DNA of 64,000 nt from Pagrus major (Eukaryota > Chordata > Actinopteri > Spariformes > Sparidae), in assembly GCF_040436345.1 (NCBI RefSeq), contig NC_133215.1, forward strand, positions 38,280,306 through 38,344,305, in the 5' to 3' direction. The translations under genes were made by a program, and so were the position numbers. A model generated the notes under the pieces. The model was not told the origin of the DNA. It saw only the letters and a program-made list of their open reading frames with translations, and did no database searches. Numbering within the stretch: position 1 is the stretch's first letter; every line of letters starts with the position of its first letter. This document shows, one piece after another, positions 50,735 through 62,682 of the stretch.

Positions 50735-52884
50735 TTATTCATCCATTTCAAGCAATAAACATAACTTATCTATTGGTCTTTCCAAAACACTAGTTTTAGT
50801 TTTCACAAAAGCACATCTAACAAGACCTTTTGCATCAGAAACTGCCTTTTCAACTTTTCCCATCACCCGTGAACTTCTTGGTGCACCGTCGTCCACTATA
50901 AGAACGACATGTCCTCCCTTCAGATTTTTCCTGATTTCAGTCCACTTCTGCCTCTCCTGCAGAAGCGGCAAGTACCCTGGTCCAGCGTTTCCAGAAGATG
51001 TCAGACAGGTATTGTACCTGTTTCCACCTCTTCCTGGCATACAAGTCCTCTTTCTGAAACACTCCAGGAGGCAGCACTGGTTGGCTTTTCAGAAGAAGTA
51101 AATGGTTAGGTGTGAGAGCCTCAATGTCATGTGGATCATTTGACACTCTTGTTATAGGTCTGCCATTTACAATAGCCTCGACTTCACAGAACAATGTGTG
51201 GAGACGTTCATCATCAAGAGGCTGCTGTTTCAGTATCTGGTTAAGAATTCTCCTCACAGAACGAATCTGCCTCTCCCAGATGCCTCCAAAATGTGAACCT
51301 GCTAGTGGGTTGAATATCCAAGTGATTCCTTTCTGCATGAGCATATTTGAGATTTTTGACTGATTCCAGCCTCTGATTGCTTCACGCATTTCTTTCTCTG
51401 CACCCACCAGATTCGTGCCATTATCTGACCTCATTATAGACACCTGGCCTCTCCTGGCTATAAATCGTCCAAAGGAATCAGTTTCGAGAGAATTAGCAAC
51501 TTCTATATGAATTGCTCTGACTGTGAGACATGTGAACAAGACCCCATACCTCTTGACCATACTCCTCCCACACTTGACCTCAAAGGGTCCGAAATAGTCT
51601 ATTCCTACACTAGTGAACGGAGGATTGTCTGGTATCAGGCGATCTTGTGGCAGATTTGCCATTCTCTGTTCACCAGGTTTTGCTGATATCTTTCTTGATC
51701 CTGCACGACAGGATCAAGCTTGATGATGTGACTTCTTCTCTTCAGCTTGTCACCTTTCTAAAGAGTCATCAGTTCATCACATAAGCCTTGCATTTGATAC
51801 AGTTTGACAATTTCAATCTCTCCCAGTGCAATATCTTCAGTAGTGAGCAAAGATCCACTGATAGTTGTTTTGAACTTTTGCATCTGGTTTGCAACAATCT
51901 CAGTTTTCCTTTCATGACTCAGTCTCCCACTTGCTTGTAATGTGAGTAATTTGCGATGTACACTCAGTTTGTGGAGCAGTTGTTTCAACTTCATCATCCA
52001 GGAAACTGCTCTTGTTAATCTGTGCCATTCTGAATAATGACAAATGAGCTTGTTAAGTGTATTCTCATATGCATTTGTAGCATTCGCACTCACTGCAGCT
52101 TTAACTTCAACAACATCTTTCTGTATCTTCTTTGATATCAGGTGAAACTGGCCAGTGTTTCTCATCTTTCTTCAAAAAATCTGGCCCACCAGTCCAGTCC
52201 TGACACTTTATGAATGTGTCTGCATTCATGCCTCTGGATGCATGGTCGGCTGGATTCAGCTCAGAGTTCACATACATCCACTGACAGTGGATTTAATCAG
52301 TGTTTTAATGGAGACCCTTTTTGTTTTTAATGAGAAGGTAGGTGACAACTCCATAACCTTTCTCACTCGCGTCTGCAAAGTGGTGCATTTGTGCAGATGT
52401 GACTTTTCCAAAACCAACTGGTTTTAGACATCTGTCCAATGTGAAACCATGAAGTTTTGCAAGATCCAAAATCCACTTTTGTGACTTTTGAGCCAGGTCA
52501 GCAGGGATATCTTAATCCCAGGAGACTTTCCTGCCACACAGCTCCTGCAGGATCATTTTAGCTGGAAGGATGACAGGTGACAAAAACCCTAACGGGTCAT
52601 ATACAGGACTTACAAATGACAGGATGCCACGTCTAGTTTATGGTGTATTCTTTGCATTAATTCTGACCTTGAAAACATCTGACTCTGTACACCAGTTCAC
52701 TCCAAGGACTCTTCCGTCAGGTAATGCATCATGATCAAGGTCCAAATCTTTAACCTCTTTTGCTCTTTCTGACTCAGGAATGGAGGCTAGAACAGTCCTG
52801 CTATTACTCATCCATTTTGTAAGATGAAATCCTCCACTCTCACACAGTGCTGTCAAGTCTCTGACCACATCAACTGCTTGCACT
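50735..52884 (-). pseudogene. BEL/Pao pol, 3' part (RNaseH, integrase)
   Basis: On the minus strand, 52884-52638 is a pol segment (ALPDGRVLGVNWCTESD). The next part includes the RNaseH/linker, with an ELNPADHASRG-like stretch near 52250. The integrase is in 51662-50937 with all three catalytic residues visible (GIDYFGP, RSDNGTN, GGIWERQ). The C-terminal domain is at 51040-50735 (GGHVVLIVDD, RPIDKLCLL). Frameshifts lie near 52600, 51700 and 51000. Gag, protease and the RT start are absent. A 3' LTR may start just below 50735 (TGTGTGATACAC), but no partner is in the window to prove it. Confidence 0.88.
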
Positions 52885-53201
52885 GCAAAAAAGGAATTTC
52901 AAGAAAGTAAAAAAAGCCTTGTATCAAGAAAATAAGTCTTATTTTTTTGCCCAAAAAGAATATTAATCTTGTCAAGCATGTTTTGATTAGAAAAAATATC
53001 TCATTTTAAGAAAGTGTGCCTTACTTTTTCTTGTTAAGATATACCAGCTAATTTTGAGCTAGAATGAACCAGAAACAGAGTATAAAAATGTTTTACAATA
53101 AAACCCAGTGCAGTGACAAGATTATTTGCCCTATTTTAAGAGTAAGACCATTTGCACAACTTCTCAATTTAAGAATGCCATGAAACAAGGACAATTAAAG
53201 G

Positions 53202-53243
<42 letters not shown>

Positions 53244-53565
53244 TTCATTGCAGGGCAGAACCTGCTGCTTCATATCTAACATATTAAGATGACAGCAGAC
53301 TGGTCTATACAACACACAACATAATACAAATAACCATGCTGAATGAAAACTGCATGGCCCATAAACAAAACAAAATGAAAAAATGGCAAAATGATATGAC
53401 CCTTGACTCAATTGCATCCTGAATCACAAAAGAACATGCAGTATCCTGCAGCATCGGCATCTGACTGCTAATTGATTGTTCATCTGAAGAAGAAAGAATC
53501 ATGAAACAACAAAATTAACGGTCAAGAAGCACAGTTTGTGGCAAACACATTAAACAGTGCGCCTT
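52885..53565. other. Non-coding DNA with an (ATT)n tract
   Basis: BEL coding sequence stops abruptly at a CACTGCAAAAAAGG sequence, which resembles the end of a small DNA element. An (ATT)n microsatellite lies at 53203-53244. I could not find the other end of the element. Confidence 0.45.
53203..53244. repeat. (ATT)n microsatellite
   Basis: About 14 perfect trinucleotide units. Confidence 0.95.
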
Positions 53566-53832
53566 TTACAGTCCATCAGATGAGGCTCTGTGTAGCCCAA
53601 GCACATCTCCCAGATAATATTTTGTAGGGACATATGTCACATCCTTGTGAGTATAACTATAATATGGAGTGAAATCTACCAGATTATCAGATGCTATGAG
53701 TTCAGTTGCTTGTGCCATGTTTGGAATCTCTATTGTATATGCCATGTAATTTCCATCATAGCGAACAGTAGTATGCTGCTGCAACTCAAAACAATATAAT
53801 GATGAGTTAATTACATAGATATTGCTCACAAG
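53566..53832 (-). pseudogene. Multicopy fish ORF, C-terminal part (split by L1-B)
   Basis: Minus-strand frame continuing exactly, in the same phase, from 62935-63477 on the far side of the L1. It reads YVINSSLYCFELQQ, then AYTIEIPN and DFTPYYSYTHKDVTY before a stop. The style (integrity of FG-x-V-x-x-I-x-V...YCFEL) fits a repeated fish protein family that I associate with CACTA-like transposons. That link is an inference. Confidence 0.55.
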
Positions 53833-53965
53833 GGGTTCCGGTGACGTCACCATCCTGAATGGCAGCCTAAAGTAACAGCTCCCTCGCGAAAATAGTTATT
53901 TTGCCCCTTTAGACCGTCAAATACCAGATCTTCAGATATTACTTGAACAGACAAGAGGGGCAAGA

Positions 53966-54976
53966 ATGGGGAAGACGCGTGCAAACAAAGAAATCACCGC
54001 CGCAGAAACTGCAAATGCAGAAAATTCGGAGAACAGCTCTCCTACGAAGGGACAAGATGGCGAAGCTAATGCTAACCCAGCTCTTTCAAGTGCCGCCGCA
54101 AGTCTGGCAGAAGTTTTGGAGGAGATTCGGGACTTCCGAAAAGACACAAAAGAACAACTGAACGATATTAAATCAGAGATTACCAGCGTTAACCAAAAAA
54201 TAGCGGAGGCAGAGGTGCGAATTGAAAAAGTGGAAGACCGCGTTCAAAACCTGGAGCAGGTGCTGAATAAGGTGATAAAAGTCATGCACCAGCAAGAAAA
54301 CAAGCTACTCGACCATGAAGGAAGATCCCGACGGGAGAATCTAAGGATATATAATGTTCCTGAAGGAGCCGAGGGATCGTCTATGATGGACTTTGTGGAA
54401 AAACTACTGCGGGACACGCTGGGGATAAACCCTACCGCGGAGCTCGACATCGAGAGGGCGCATCGGGCGCTGGCACCAAGACCCACCGGAGACAGGCAAG
54501 ACAAACCGCGGTCAATAATAGTCAAATTCCTCCGCTATAAGGTTAAAGAAGAGATTCTACGCAGAGCTTGGGAAAAGAAGAAGGTTTTCCTGAACGGGAG
54601 GCTAATATACTTTGACCAGGATTACCCTCCAGCAGTCCTGCAGAAGAGGAAGGAATACGCAGAGGCGAAGCGGGTGTTAAAGCAGAAAAATATCCGCTTC
54701 CACACTCCGTTCCCGGCTAAACTACGAGTGTTTTATGAGGATGGAACACGTCTATATCAGACAGCGGAGGAGGCGACCACAGACATGAAGGACAGAGGGC
54801 TACCAGTCAGCGTGATTACACCGAAGGAGAGTCTGGCTGAGCAGCTGTCCCGCACCGCCTGGGAAGCAGCGGGAGGACCGATCCGGCGAGGGACAGGTGA
54901 GGAGCGAGAGAAAAACATCAGAGAGAGACTGCGAGCCTTCAGAAGACAGGTCACACCCTCTTCAGAGGAGTCATAA
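53966..54976 (+). CDS. L1-B ORF1 protein (coiled coil, RRM, C-terminal domain)
   Basis: An intact 336-codon frame. Residues 1-45 are low-complexity and Glu/Ala/Asn-rich. A heptad coiled coil (trimerisation) spans about 50-115 (IKSEITSVNQKIAEAE...). The RRM starts near 120 (RRENLRIYNVPEG), and the C-terminal domain from about 215 contains DQDYPPAVLQKRKEY and RFHTPFPAKLRVFYEDG. In L1 elements this protein binds the element RNA as a trimer and acts as a nucleic-acid chaperone. The start follows a 133-bp 5' UTR. ORF2 begins 399 bp downstream. Confidence 0.95.
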   Translation: MGKTRANKEITAAETANAENSENSSPTKGQDGEANANPALSSAAASLAEVLEEIRDFRKDTKEQLNDIKSEITSVNQKIAEAEVRIEKVEDRVQNLEQVLNKVIKVMHQQENKLLDHEGRSRRENLRIYNVPEGAEGSSMMDFVEKLLRDTLGINPTAELDIERAHRALAPRPTGDRQDKPRSIIVKFLRYKVKEEILRRAWEKKKVFLNGRLIYFDQDYPPAVLQKRKEYAEAKRVLKQKNIRFHTPFPAKLRVFYEDGTRLYQTAEEATTDMKDRGLPVSVITPKESLAEQLSRTAWEAAGGPIRRGTGEEREKNIRERLRAFRRQVTPSSEES

Positions 54977-55375
54977 GTACTGACTGACTTCTAAAGGGAG
55001 GTAAAACTAAACAGAACTTAAAATATGCGGTGTTACGCCCACCTCAAAATATTTGCATATACCCCAGTTGGGTGAGAATATATATATATAAGCGAGGGAT
55101 GCATAAGGACACACTTTCTGTGTAATGAACAGAGACCTTTTTCCTCCTCTCTCCAAGTGCCATGGTGAGGGCCCTCAGCCCACAGGTGGGAGAGGCTTTC
55201 CCTCACAGCTAGACGTTCTTTCTAGCTCAGCCCAGGGTCATCTATTAGAGACCCCAGCCTTGGAATCACAGTTCTATTTCTTTACCTGTTACCTATGTTT
55301 GATGTTCTTGTTTGTTCAGGGAGTAGATCTACTAAGTCCTACTTTGTTTATTTTGTTGACACACAGTGAATAAAC
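54977..55375 (+). other. L1-B inter-ORF region
   Basis: 399 bp between the two ORFs, longer than in mammalian L1. It has a TA stretch (55079-55091) and stops in the frames I checked. It may help ORF2 translation, but nothing in the sequence shows this directly. Confidence 0.6.
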
Positions 55376-57682
55376 ATGGCTAGTGACAAAGTAAAATTTA
55401 TTTCTTTTAATGTCAATGGGCTGTTAAACCCAATTAAACGTAGCAAAATCCTATCTAAAGTGAGAGCAGAACAAGCCCATATAGTCTATTTACAGGAGAC
55501 CCACCTGACAGATAAGGAGCACGTAAAATTAAAGAGAATGGGCTTCACTAATTTGTTCTTTTCTTCATACAAATCAGGACATAGGAGAGGAGTTGCAATC
55601 CTCATTTCAAGCAAACTAAATTTTGAAAAAGTATCCGAAATGGGTGATAAAGAGGGCAGATTTATTTTAGTAAAAGGAAAGATAGATGGGAATCCAATCA
55701 CCCTTTTGAATGTTTATGCCCCCCCAGGGAGTGATATTAGTTTCTTCCAAAGAATCACTAATATTATGGTAATAGAAACAGAAGGCCTTCTGATTTGTGG
55801 AGGGGATTTAAATATACATTTACAGCCCAAGTTAGACTCGTCTAGTAGGAAAACTCACGATATGAAATCCCTATATAAGAAAGTAAATACACTTCTTGAG
55901 GAGGTAGGCTTAATCGACATATGGCGAGACCTTTTCCCTAACAGAAGGGATTACACTCACTATTCTGCTCCTCACTCTCTCTATACAAGGATAGATTATT
56001 TTATAACATTTGGCAAGGATAAAGATAAAATACATACTTGTGGAATTGGGACGATAGATCTAAGTGACCATGCACCAATATACTTATCCATTGATTTTAA
56101 CCTACGGTTAAAAAATAATACATGGAAATTGAACTCAAGCCTGTTAAATGATCCATCCTTTAAGGCACAAATTGAATCAGAAATTAGTCTCTTCTTAGAG
56201 CTCAATGATACTGGAGAGGTCTCACCTCCCATATTATGGGATACTTTGAAGGCTGTACTAAGAGGGAAAATTATAGCAATATCCTCATTCAAGAAAAGAA
56301 ATAGGAATAGAAAATTAGAGGACTTAAAAAACAAACTAAAGGAACTAGAAAGAAAACATAAAATGGATTTGGCACAGGATACACTAGGAGAAATTAAAAA
56401 CATCAGGAACGAAATTAATAATCTAGCCACACAAGAAATCAAGAAAAATTTAATGTTTCTGAAACAGAGACACTATGAAAGTGGCTCTAAATCTACGAAA
56501 ATACTAGCGTGGAAACTGAAAAAAAAGATAGCGGAAAATACAATTCATAAAATTAGGGACCCAAGAACAAAAGTGATAAAAAATAAATTAAATGAAATTC
56601 AGGAAGCTTTCGAAGTATTTTATAAAACCCTATATTCCGAAGTCCCTGGTGGGACTGTAACTCAGATTGACAGCTTCCTGAATTCCCTAGACCTACCCAC
56701 TCTAGATGAAGAACAAAATCAAACAATGATAGCGGACATAACTGAAGAAGAATTAAAAGCTGCAATTAGTAGGCTTAAATTAAGCAAGTCACCAGGATCT
56801 GATGGTTACACGGCAGAGTGGTATAAAGAATTTAAAAAAGAACTAATACCCGTTCTACTTCCCACATTGAACTGGGCTTTGAAAAAGGCACAAATGCCAC
56901 CCAGCTGGAAGGAGGCAATAATTTCAGCCATACCAAAAGAAGGCAAGGATAAAATGGAGTGTGGATCTTTTAGGCCAATTTCTGTTCTTAATGTGGACTA
57001 TAAACTTTTTACGTCTATCATGGCCAAACGATTGGAAGAGTTTCTACCAACATTGATACATAACGATCAGACAGGTTTCATACATCAACGCCAAACACAA
57101 GACAATATACGGAAGACACTACATATTATGGACCATATACAAAAAAATAAAATTAAAGCAATTGTGATAAGCGTAGACGCTGAAAAAGCCTTTGATTCCG
57201 TCAATTGGAATTTTCTCTACAGGGTATTATATAAATTCGGCTTCCATGATACGACTATTAAAACTATACAGGCACTATATAACAATCCTACCGCTAGGAT
57301 TAAAGTCAATGGATGTTTATCTAACAGTTTTACCCTAGAAAGGGGCACCAGACAGGGTTGTGCATGGTCACCATTACTCTTCGCATTATATTTGGAACCA
57401 TTAGCTCAATTCATTAGACAAAACGAAGACATCAAGGGAATCACTATTAAAGGGAGGGAATATAAATTGGCCTGCTACGCGGATGACATTTTGGTCTACC
57501 TTGGACACCCAACATACTCTTTACCTAAATTGATGCAATCATTTGAACAGTACGGCCAATTATCAGGGTACAAAATCAATATAGGTAAAACCCAGCTACT
57601 TTCATATAATTATAGCCCACCAGAAGAAATAAAAGGTAGTTACCCCCTGGCATGGCAAACAGAGTCTTTTAAATACCTAGGC
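55376..57682 (+). CDS. L1-B ORF2, 5' part: APE endonuclease and RT
   Basis: 769 codons up to the hAT insertion. The endonuclease (residues 1-235) has the Asn, Glu, Asp and His motifs FNVNGLL, QETHLTD, CGGDLNIHL and LSDHAPI. RT shows SKSPGSDGYTAEW, FRPISVLNVDYK, SVDAEKAFDSVNW, GTRQGCAWSPLLF and the catalytic CYADDILVY box. The frame reads through the target duplication (57675-57682) into transposon DNA and would end soon after, so the present gene makes only a truncated protein. The remainder is at 61186-62682 in the same frame. Confidence 0.93.
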
Positions 57683-57934
57683 CATACCTGTCAAGTATCC
57701 CGTTTTGGCCGGGAAAGTCCCGTATTTTACCCTTCTTTCCCGCCGTCCTCCCGTATTAGTATTTTCCCGTAAATATCCCGTATTTTAACCTGCGTTACAA
57801 AAAAATAATAATACCGGGCCCGGGCGGAGTAAAAAAAAAAAAAAAAACATCCCCTGCCCTGAGCTCTGTCACTAGCCTCGCGATAACTGCAGTAGCCTAG
57901 GTGTAGGTGGCAGTTGTCGCGAGGTTAGCGTCAG

Positions 57935-60816
57935 ATGATGGTGACAACGCGAGAAAAAAAGAGAAGGAAGATGGACGATGGACGGGACAGAGCGGGCGCG
58001 CCTCCTCCAGGTCCTCCTGCCAAAAAACCAAAGCCGCTGTGTAATTACCGTGACCGGTGGGACAGTGACTTCACTTTTTTGAAGAGGAGCAGGGTGGGGG
58101 ACAGTCATGCGTTCTGCAGGATTTGCAACTCTGACTTCAGCATCTCGCACGGGGGGAGGAATGATGTAGGACAGCACGAAAAATCTGCAAAGCACAAGCG
58201 CGGGCTGGAGGCACAAAAAAGTGCCCAGTCCATGTCAGCGTTCGTGACGAAAAATACCAACGAGGCAGACCAGGTCACACGTGCGGAGGTCAAAATGGCA
58301 ATGCTGTGCGCCAAAAATAACATTCCTTTCTCCTTCCACGATGACTTCAACAAGTGTGTAGCCGACATGTTCCCGGACTCTGCTATTGCACGGAAATATT
58401 CAACGGGAAAAACTAAGGCTACTCAACTCATCAAAGGTAAGTTAGCTAGCCATACAGCTGTACACTGAGGGAAAAACTCTAGCATTGAATGACATAAGTA
58501 TGACTATTGTGTAACGTTAGGCCTGGCTATTTGATAATGTGCCCATGGCATGCTTGTTGAACAATGTTCTGGGCTACTAGCTAATTACTGGACACTCGAC
58601 AGGTGCCATAGCAGCAGAACTACAGGACGAGTTGGCCAAAACATGCCGATCTCAGCCCTTTTCACTGATGTGCGACGAATCTAATAACAGAAATACAGAC
58701 AAAGAATTCGTCATCCTGACTAGACTCTACGATGAGGCCACTCTGCAGGTCGCTACAAAATTCCTGGAAATGCCTACATGCAATGTGGGAAATGCAGAAA
58801 ATCTTTATGAAAAGCTGAGTGAAGCATTAAGGTAAGGGGAACTGCACTGTGTTGACATGTTTGTAGCTTGCATTTAGTTACAACCTTACATTTTGTCTGA
58901 GACATTTTGTGGCATTTTTTCCCCTGTTTCCAATAGAAAAAGAGGCATCCCATGGGATAACCTGATTGCCTTTAATTCGGATAATGCGAGTGTTATGAAA
59001 GGCCGACATAACTCGGTCATCAGCAGACTGAAGACCAGCCAGCCCCACATCCAGGACCTTGGCTGCATCTGCCACTTGGTACAACTGGCCACAGGCTGTG
59101 GGATCAGAGCAGCCAAGGTACCGGTGGAAGACATCCTGGTGGGGATATACACCCACTTTGATAAAAGGTAAATGCATACATATGGGCCTGCTATTTCTCT
59201 CGCCTAATATTATATAACATTTCCTGTAGCTAACTCATGAACAAGGTAGCCTAGTAGGCCTGCAGTTCATATTCCTCACTCACTCACTCACTCACTCACT
59301 CACTCACTCACTCACTCACTCACTCTTCCAACCACTAACAGAGTAATTTTCTATCCCTCAGTGCAAAAAGATGTGAAATCTACAAAGAGTTTGTAGACTT
59401 CACTGATTCAGACCACCTGAAGCTCCTCAGGTACTGCAGCACCAGATGGCTGAGTCTGTTAACCTGCATCCAGAGGGTGCTGAACCAGTGGGACGCGCTA
59501 CAGGTAGGATGGTAACTCCACTCAGCAGATATCTACACAGTTTACTATGCTATATTTCTATTTTAACCATGTATTGTCACCCTCTATCTCTATGTACTGT
59601 AGGCCTACTTTAACAGTCATGAGGAGGTGGAGAGGAGTGTTAAAGTGCGTGATCTGGCAAGCCATCTGCGTGATCCCATCGTGAAGACCTACTTCCTGTT
59701 CCTGAGTGCTGCCCTTAAGCCTTTGTCTGAATTTAACATTGCCTTCCAGGTGGGTTTCAATTATATTGAATGAATGAGTGATTTAATAGTATATACTTCA
59801 ATGTCTGTGCTTATTGTAGCATTCTAATTTCAGTTATTTTTGTTGTGACCATTGATATTATCTGCAGTCAGAGGGAGTACAAATTCACAGACTTGAAGAG
59901 GAGATGTGCAGGCTGATAAAGAGGATCCTGGGCTACCTCATACCAGCCAGGGCAATCGTGGGTGTACCTCTCAGGGAGGTGGAGTATGGAGATGGACATC
60001 AGTTGGCTGATGAAGATCTCTTTATCGGAGCAGACACAAAGGCATTCATGAGAAGCGCTGAGCTCCCTGTGTCAGCCGAGAAGAAAATCTTTCAGTGAGT
60101 ATATTACCCAGTAGTTATATTATGATATCATCTTTTGACAGTATGAGAGTGTAGGTTGTAGTGTACCAATATATTACCACTAATGCATTTTTTTTCACTC
60201 TTATGCTGTTGTAGAACTGTGAGAAGCTTCTATGAGGCAGTGCTTAAGAAGATGTTCTCCTCCTTTCCCCTCGACCATCCACTCCTGAGGGACCTGAAAG
60301 TGCTGGACCCTGCAGCTCGCCTTAACACAACTCCAGGGACAGGTAGAAACAGTTTCCAATAGGCAAGGCAATTTAGATCTGCAATGTTCAGTCAAACACT
60401 TTTACTTTGCAGTGGAAAGGCTAGGGGCCTTGTTCCCCCAGTTGAGGCTGCAAGCAGATAAGCTGAGAGAAGAATTCACAGAATTCCAACTGACAGATAG
60501 GAAGGATCTACCCCAAGAAGACAGCATTGACCGATTCTGGGGCCTGCTAGGAAAGGACAGGTACAGTGAGCTGCCGAGACTTATGAAAGCCTTATTGAGC
60601 ATTCCTCATAGCAACGCAAGCTCCGAAAGAGTATTTAGCATGGTCAGAAAAATTGTAACAGAGAATAGGATGTCACTTGATAACACAACTGTTAGTGCTC
60701 TTCTGTCATGCAAAATCAACTACTCTGGCCCAGTTCACAAATACACTCCTTCAAAAACGGTATTAAGGAATGCTAAATCTGCAACAAACTTGTACAACAA
60801 GTCTCTAAAAGAGTAA
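57935..60816 (+). CDS. hAT-5 transposase, eight exons, apparently intact
   Basis: Exons are 57935-58436, 58603-58831, 58937-59167, 59362-59503, 59603-59749, 59868-60094, 60215-60342 and 60413-60816. All introns are GT...AG and phases agree, giving 669 residues and TAA. A BED-type finger has Cys61, Cys64, His81 and His87. RNase H-fold Asp candidates are Asp192 (LMCDESNN) and Asp259 (AFNSDNAS). An insertion region includes CHLVQLATGC and CSTRWLS. The C-terminal dimerisation region has NASSERVFSMV at 603-613. Family role: cut-and-paste transposition in the nucleus through hairpin flank intermediates. A second ATG (57938) is equally possible as start. Confidence 0.93.
59277..59325. repeat. (CACT)n microsatellite in hAT-5 intron 3
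   Basis: About 12 perfect tetranucleotide units between exons 3 and 4 of the transposase gene. Confidence 0.95.
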
Positions 60817-61185
60817 GAAAAGTGAAAACTGAAAAGATAAACTGTGAAAGAAAAGCAATATGAAATGAAAAGAATGTATGGAATGAAAATAAAATGTAAA
60901 GACAAGCAATGTTGAACAGAAAATGTGCAAATAAGAAATTGAATAAATGCTTTTCATATATACCCTTTTGTGTTTTCATTTTGGCTATAATGAATGTTCA
61001 CAGCATGTCAATGTCAACAAAGGTAGGCCTAAGTGGTTGACAAGTGGTGATTTTAGCTTTCTTGTACATCTGTCTTAAAATGTAAGGGATACTGGAATTT
61101 GGTTGGGGTGGTGAGACTGCTCGTGGCGGGCGCCGGAAAATTTCCCTTATTTTCAAATCCGAAACTTGACAGGTATGACCTAGGC

Positions 61186-62682
61186 ATCAACCTACCAAAA
61201 GATCTTACAAAATTATTTGAACAGAATTATCTACCCATACATAAAAAAATAAAGGACGACATAGCAAGATGGAATTTAATTCCCTTCTTTAGCCTTAGCT
61301 CCAGAATTGACTCTATCAAAATGAATATATTGCCAAGATTTTTATATTTATTTCAAACCCTGCCAATAGAGATTAACCAAAATCAATTTAATGAGTGGGA
61401 CAAGATGTTATCTAGGTATATATGGCAAGGTAAAAGACCAAGGGTTCGCCTAAAAACTTTACAGCTGGCTAAGCAAAAGGGAGGATGGGGCTTGCCTTGT
61501 TTCAGATATTATTATTTTGCAGCGCAGATGAGAGCAGTGATATGCTGGTGTAACCCGTCATACACTGCCCAATGGAAAAACCTTGAGGAAAAAATGTTGT
61601 CCATTCCCATTCAGGCAATTTTAGCTGATAATAATTTACAAACCCATATAAATAACATTGATAACCCATGGGTGAAATGGACCCTTAAAACATGGAAAAC
61701 TATCATAAAGAAATATAAACTCGAGACCAATATTACAGCTCTTAAATGGTGTGCTTACGAGTCAGAGTTTACACCTAATAAACTGGACTCTAGATTCAAG
61801 GACTGGATAGCTAAGGGTATAACAGTCCTATGTAGTATAATGAAAGATGGAAAATTGGTCAGTTTTGAAACGCTTAAAAGGACACATTTATTAGAAAAAC
61901 AAGACTTCTATCGATACCTGCAGTTACGACATTATGTTGATACGAAGATGAAAAATGTAACAAAGACAAACACACGTTTGATTGAATTGTTTATAAAAAG
62001 CTATAATTCAGAAACTAATGATAGAATTGTTTCATGTCTGTATAAGGGTCTATTGGATTTGAAATCACACTCAACTTCATATATTAAAATAAAATGGGAG
62101 AAGGAAGGAGGGATAAATATATCTGAGGAAGAATGGACGGCAATATGGAGGTATCAATGGATGTGTACCAGCTCGCAAAAGTGGAGGGAGTTCGGCTGGA
62201 AGAGCCTAATTAGGTACTTTATAACACCCTCCCAGAAGTCTCACTATGATAATAACTCTCCTGTCTGCTGGAGGAACTGTGGAAATCAAAGTGCAAACCA
62301 CTACCATATTTTTTGGGACTGCTCTGTCTTGAGGGACTACTGGAGAGAAATACACAACGCCCTACAGGATATCTTCAAATGTGAAATACCCCTTGAGAGT
62401 AAGACTATGTTTTTTGGACACATACCTCAGGAATGGCCGAAAAGAGATAAACACTTAGTAAATATTTTGCTGGTGGCCTGTAAAAAGAGTATTACCAGAA
62501 AATGGTTATCAACAGAGAGCCCAACCATAAATATATGGATGGATATCACAATGGACATTTATAAAATGGAAAAGATAACAGCTTTTGTTAATCACAAATT
62601 GGAGAAATTTACATCATACTGGGATAACTGGGTCAAATATGTCACGCCTCATAGGCCGGATTTTATTTTCACAAACCAGTAG
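61186..62682 (+). CDS. L1-B ORF2, 3' part: thumb, C-terminal domain and Cys motif
   Basis: 498 codons to TAG, in the same frame as 55376-57682 once the hAT and one target copy are disregarded, for a total of 1,267 codons. It contains the thumb/connection segment typical of L1 (FFSLSSRIDSIKMNILPRF, YIWQGKRPRVRLKTLQL). A Cys/His motif near the C-terminus has CWRNC then HIFWDCSVL. The 3' UTR of about 235 bp follows. No stop or frameshift is seen, so L1-B was probably competent when the hAT landed. Confidence 0.93.
   Translation: MNLPKDLTKLFEQNYLPIHKKIKDDIARWNLIPFFSLSSRIDSIKMNILPRFLYLFQTLPIEINQNQFNEWDKMLSRYIWQGKRPRVRLKTLQLAKQKGGWGLPCFRYYYFAAQMRAVICWCNPSYTAQWKNLEEKMLSIPIQAILADNNLQTHINNIDNPWVKWTLKTWKTIIKKYKLETNITALKWCAYESEFTPNKLDSRFKDWIAKGITVLCSIMKDGKLVSFETLKRTHLLEKQDFYRYLQLRHYVDTKMKNVTKTNTRLIELFIKSYNSETNDRIVSCLYKGLLDLKSHSTSYIKIKWEKEGGINISEEEWTAIWRYQWMCTSSQKWREFGWKSLIRYFITPSQKSHYDNNSPVCWRNCGNQSANHYHIFWDCSVLRDYWREIHNALQDIFKCEIPLESKTMFFGHIPQEWPKRDKHLVNILLVACKKSITRKWLSTESPTINIWMDITMDIYKMEKITAFVNHKLEKFTSYWDNWVKYVTPHRPDFIFTNQ

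Larger units (their letters stand above)
57683..61177 (+). mobile_element. Complete hAT transposon (hAT-5) inside L1-B ORF2
   Basis: 3495 bp with perfect 14-bp terminal inverted repeats CATACCTGTCAAGT and an 8-bp duplication ACCTAGGC at 57675-57682 and 61178-61185. Both numbers fit hAT elements. It encodes one plus-strand transposase gene with eight coding exons and no breaks. It is the youngest layer of this nested stack. Next to the left end is a CCCGTTTT/CCCGTATT-rich region (57700-57785), with a related CCCTTATTTTC near the right end; these are possible transposase-binding motifs. Confidence 0.95.
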
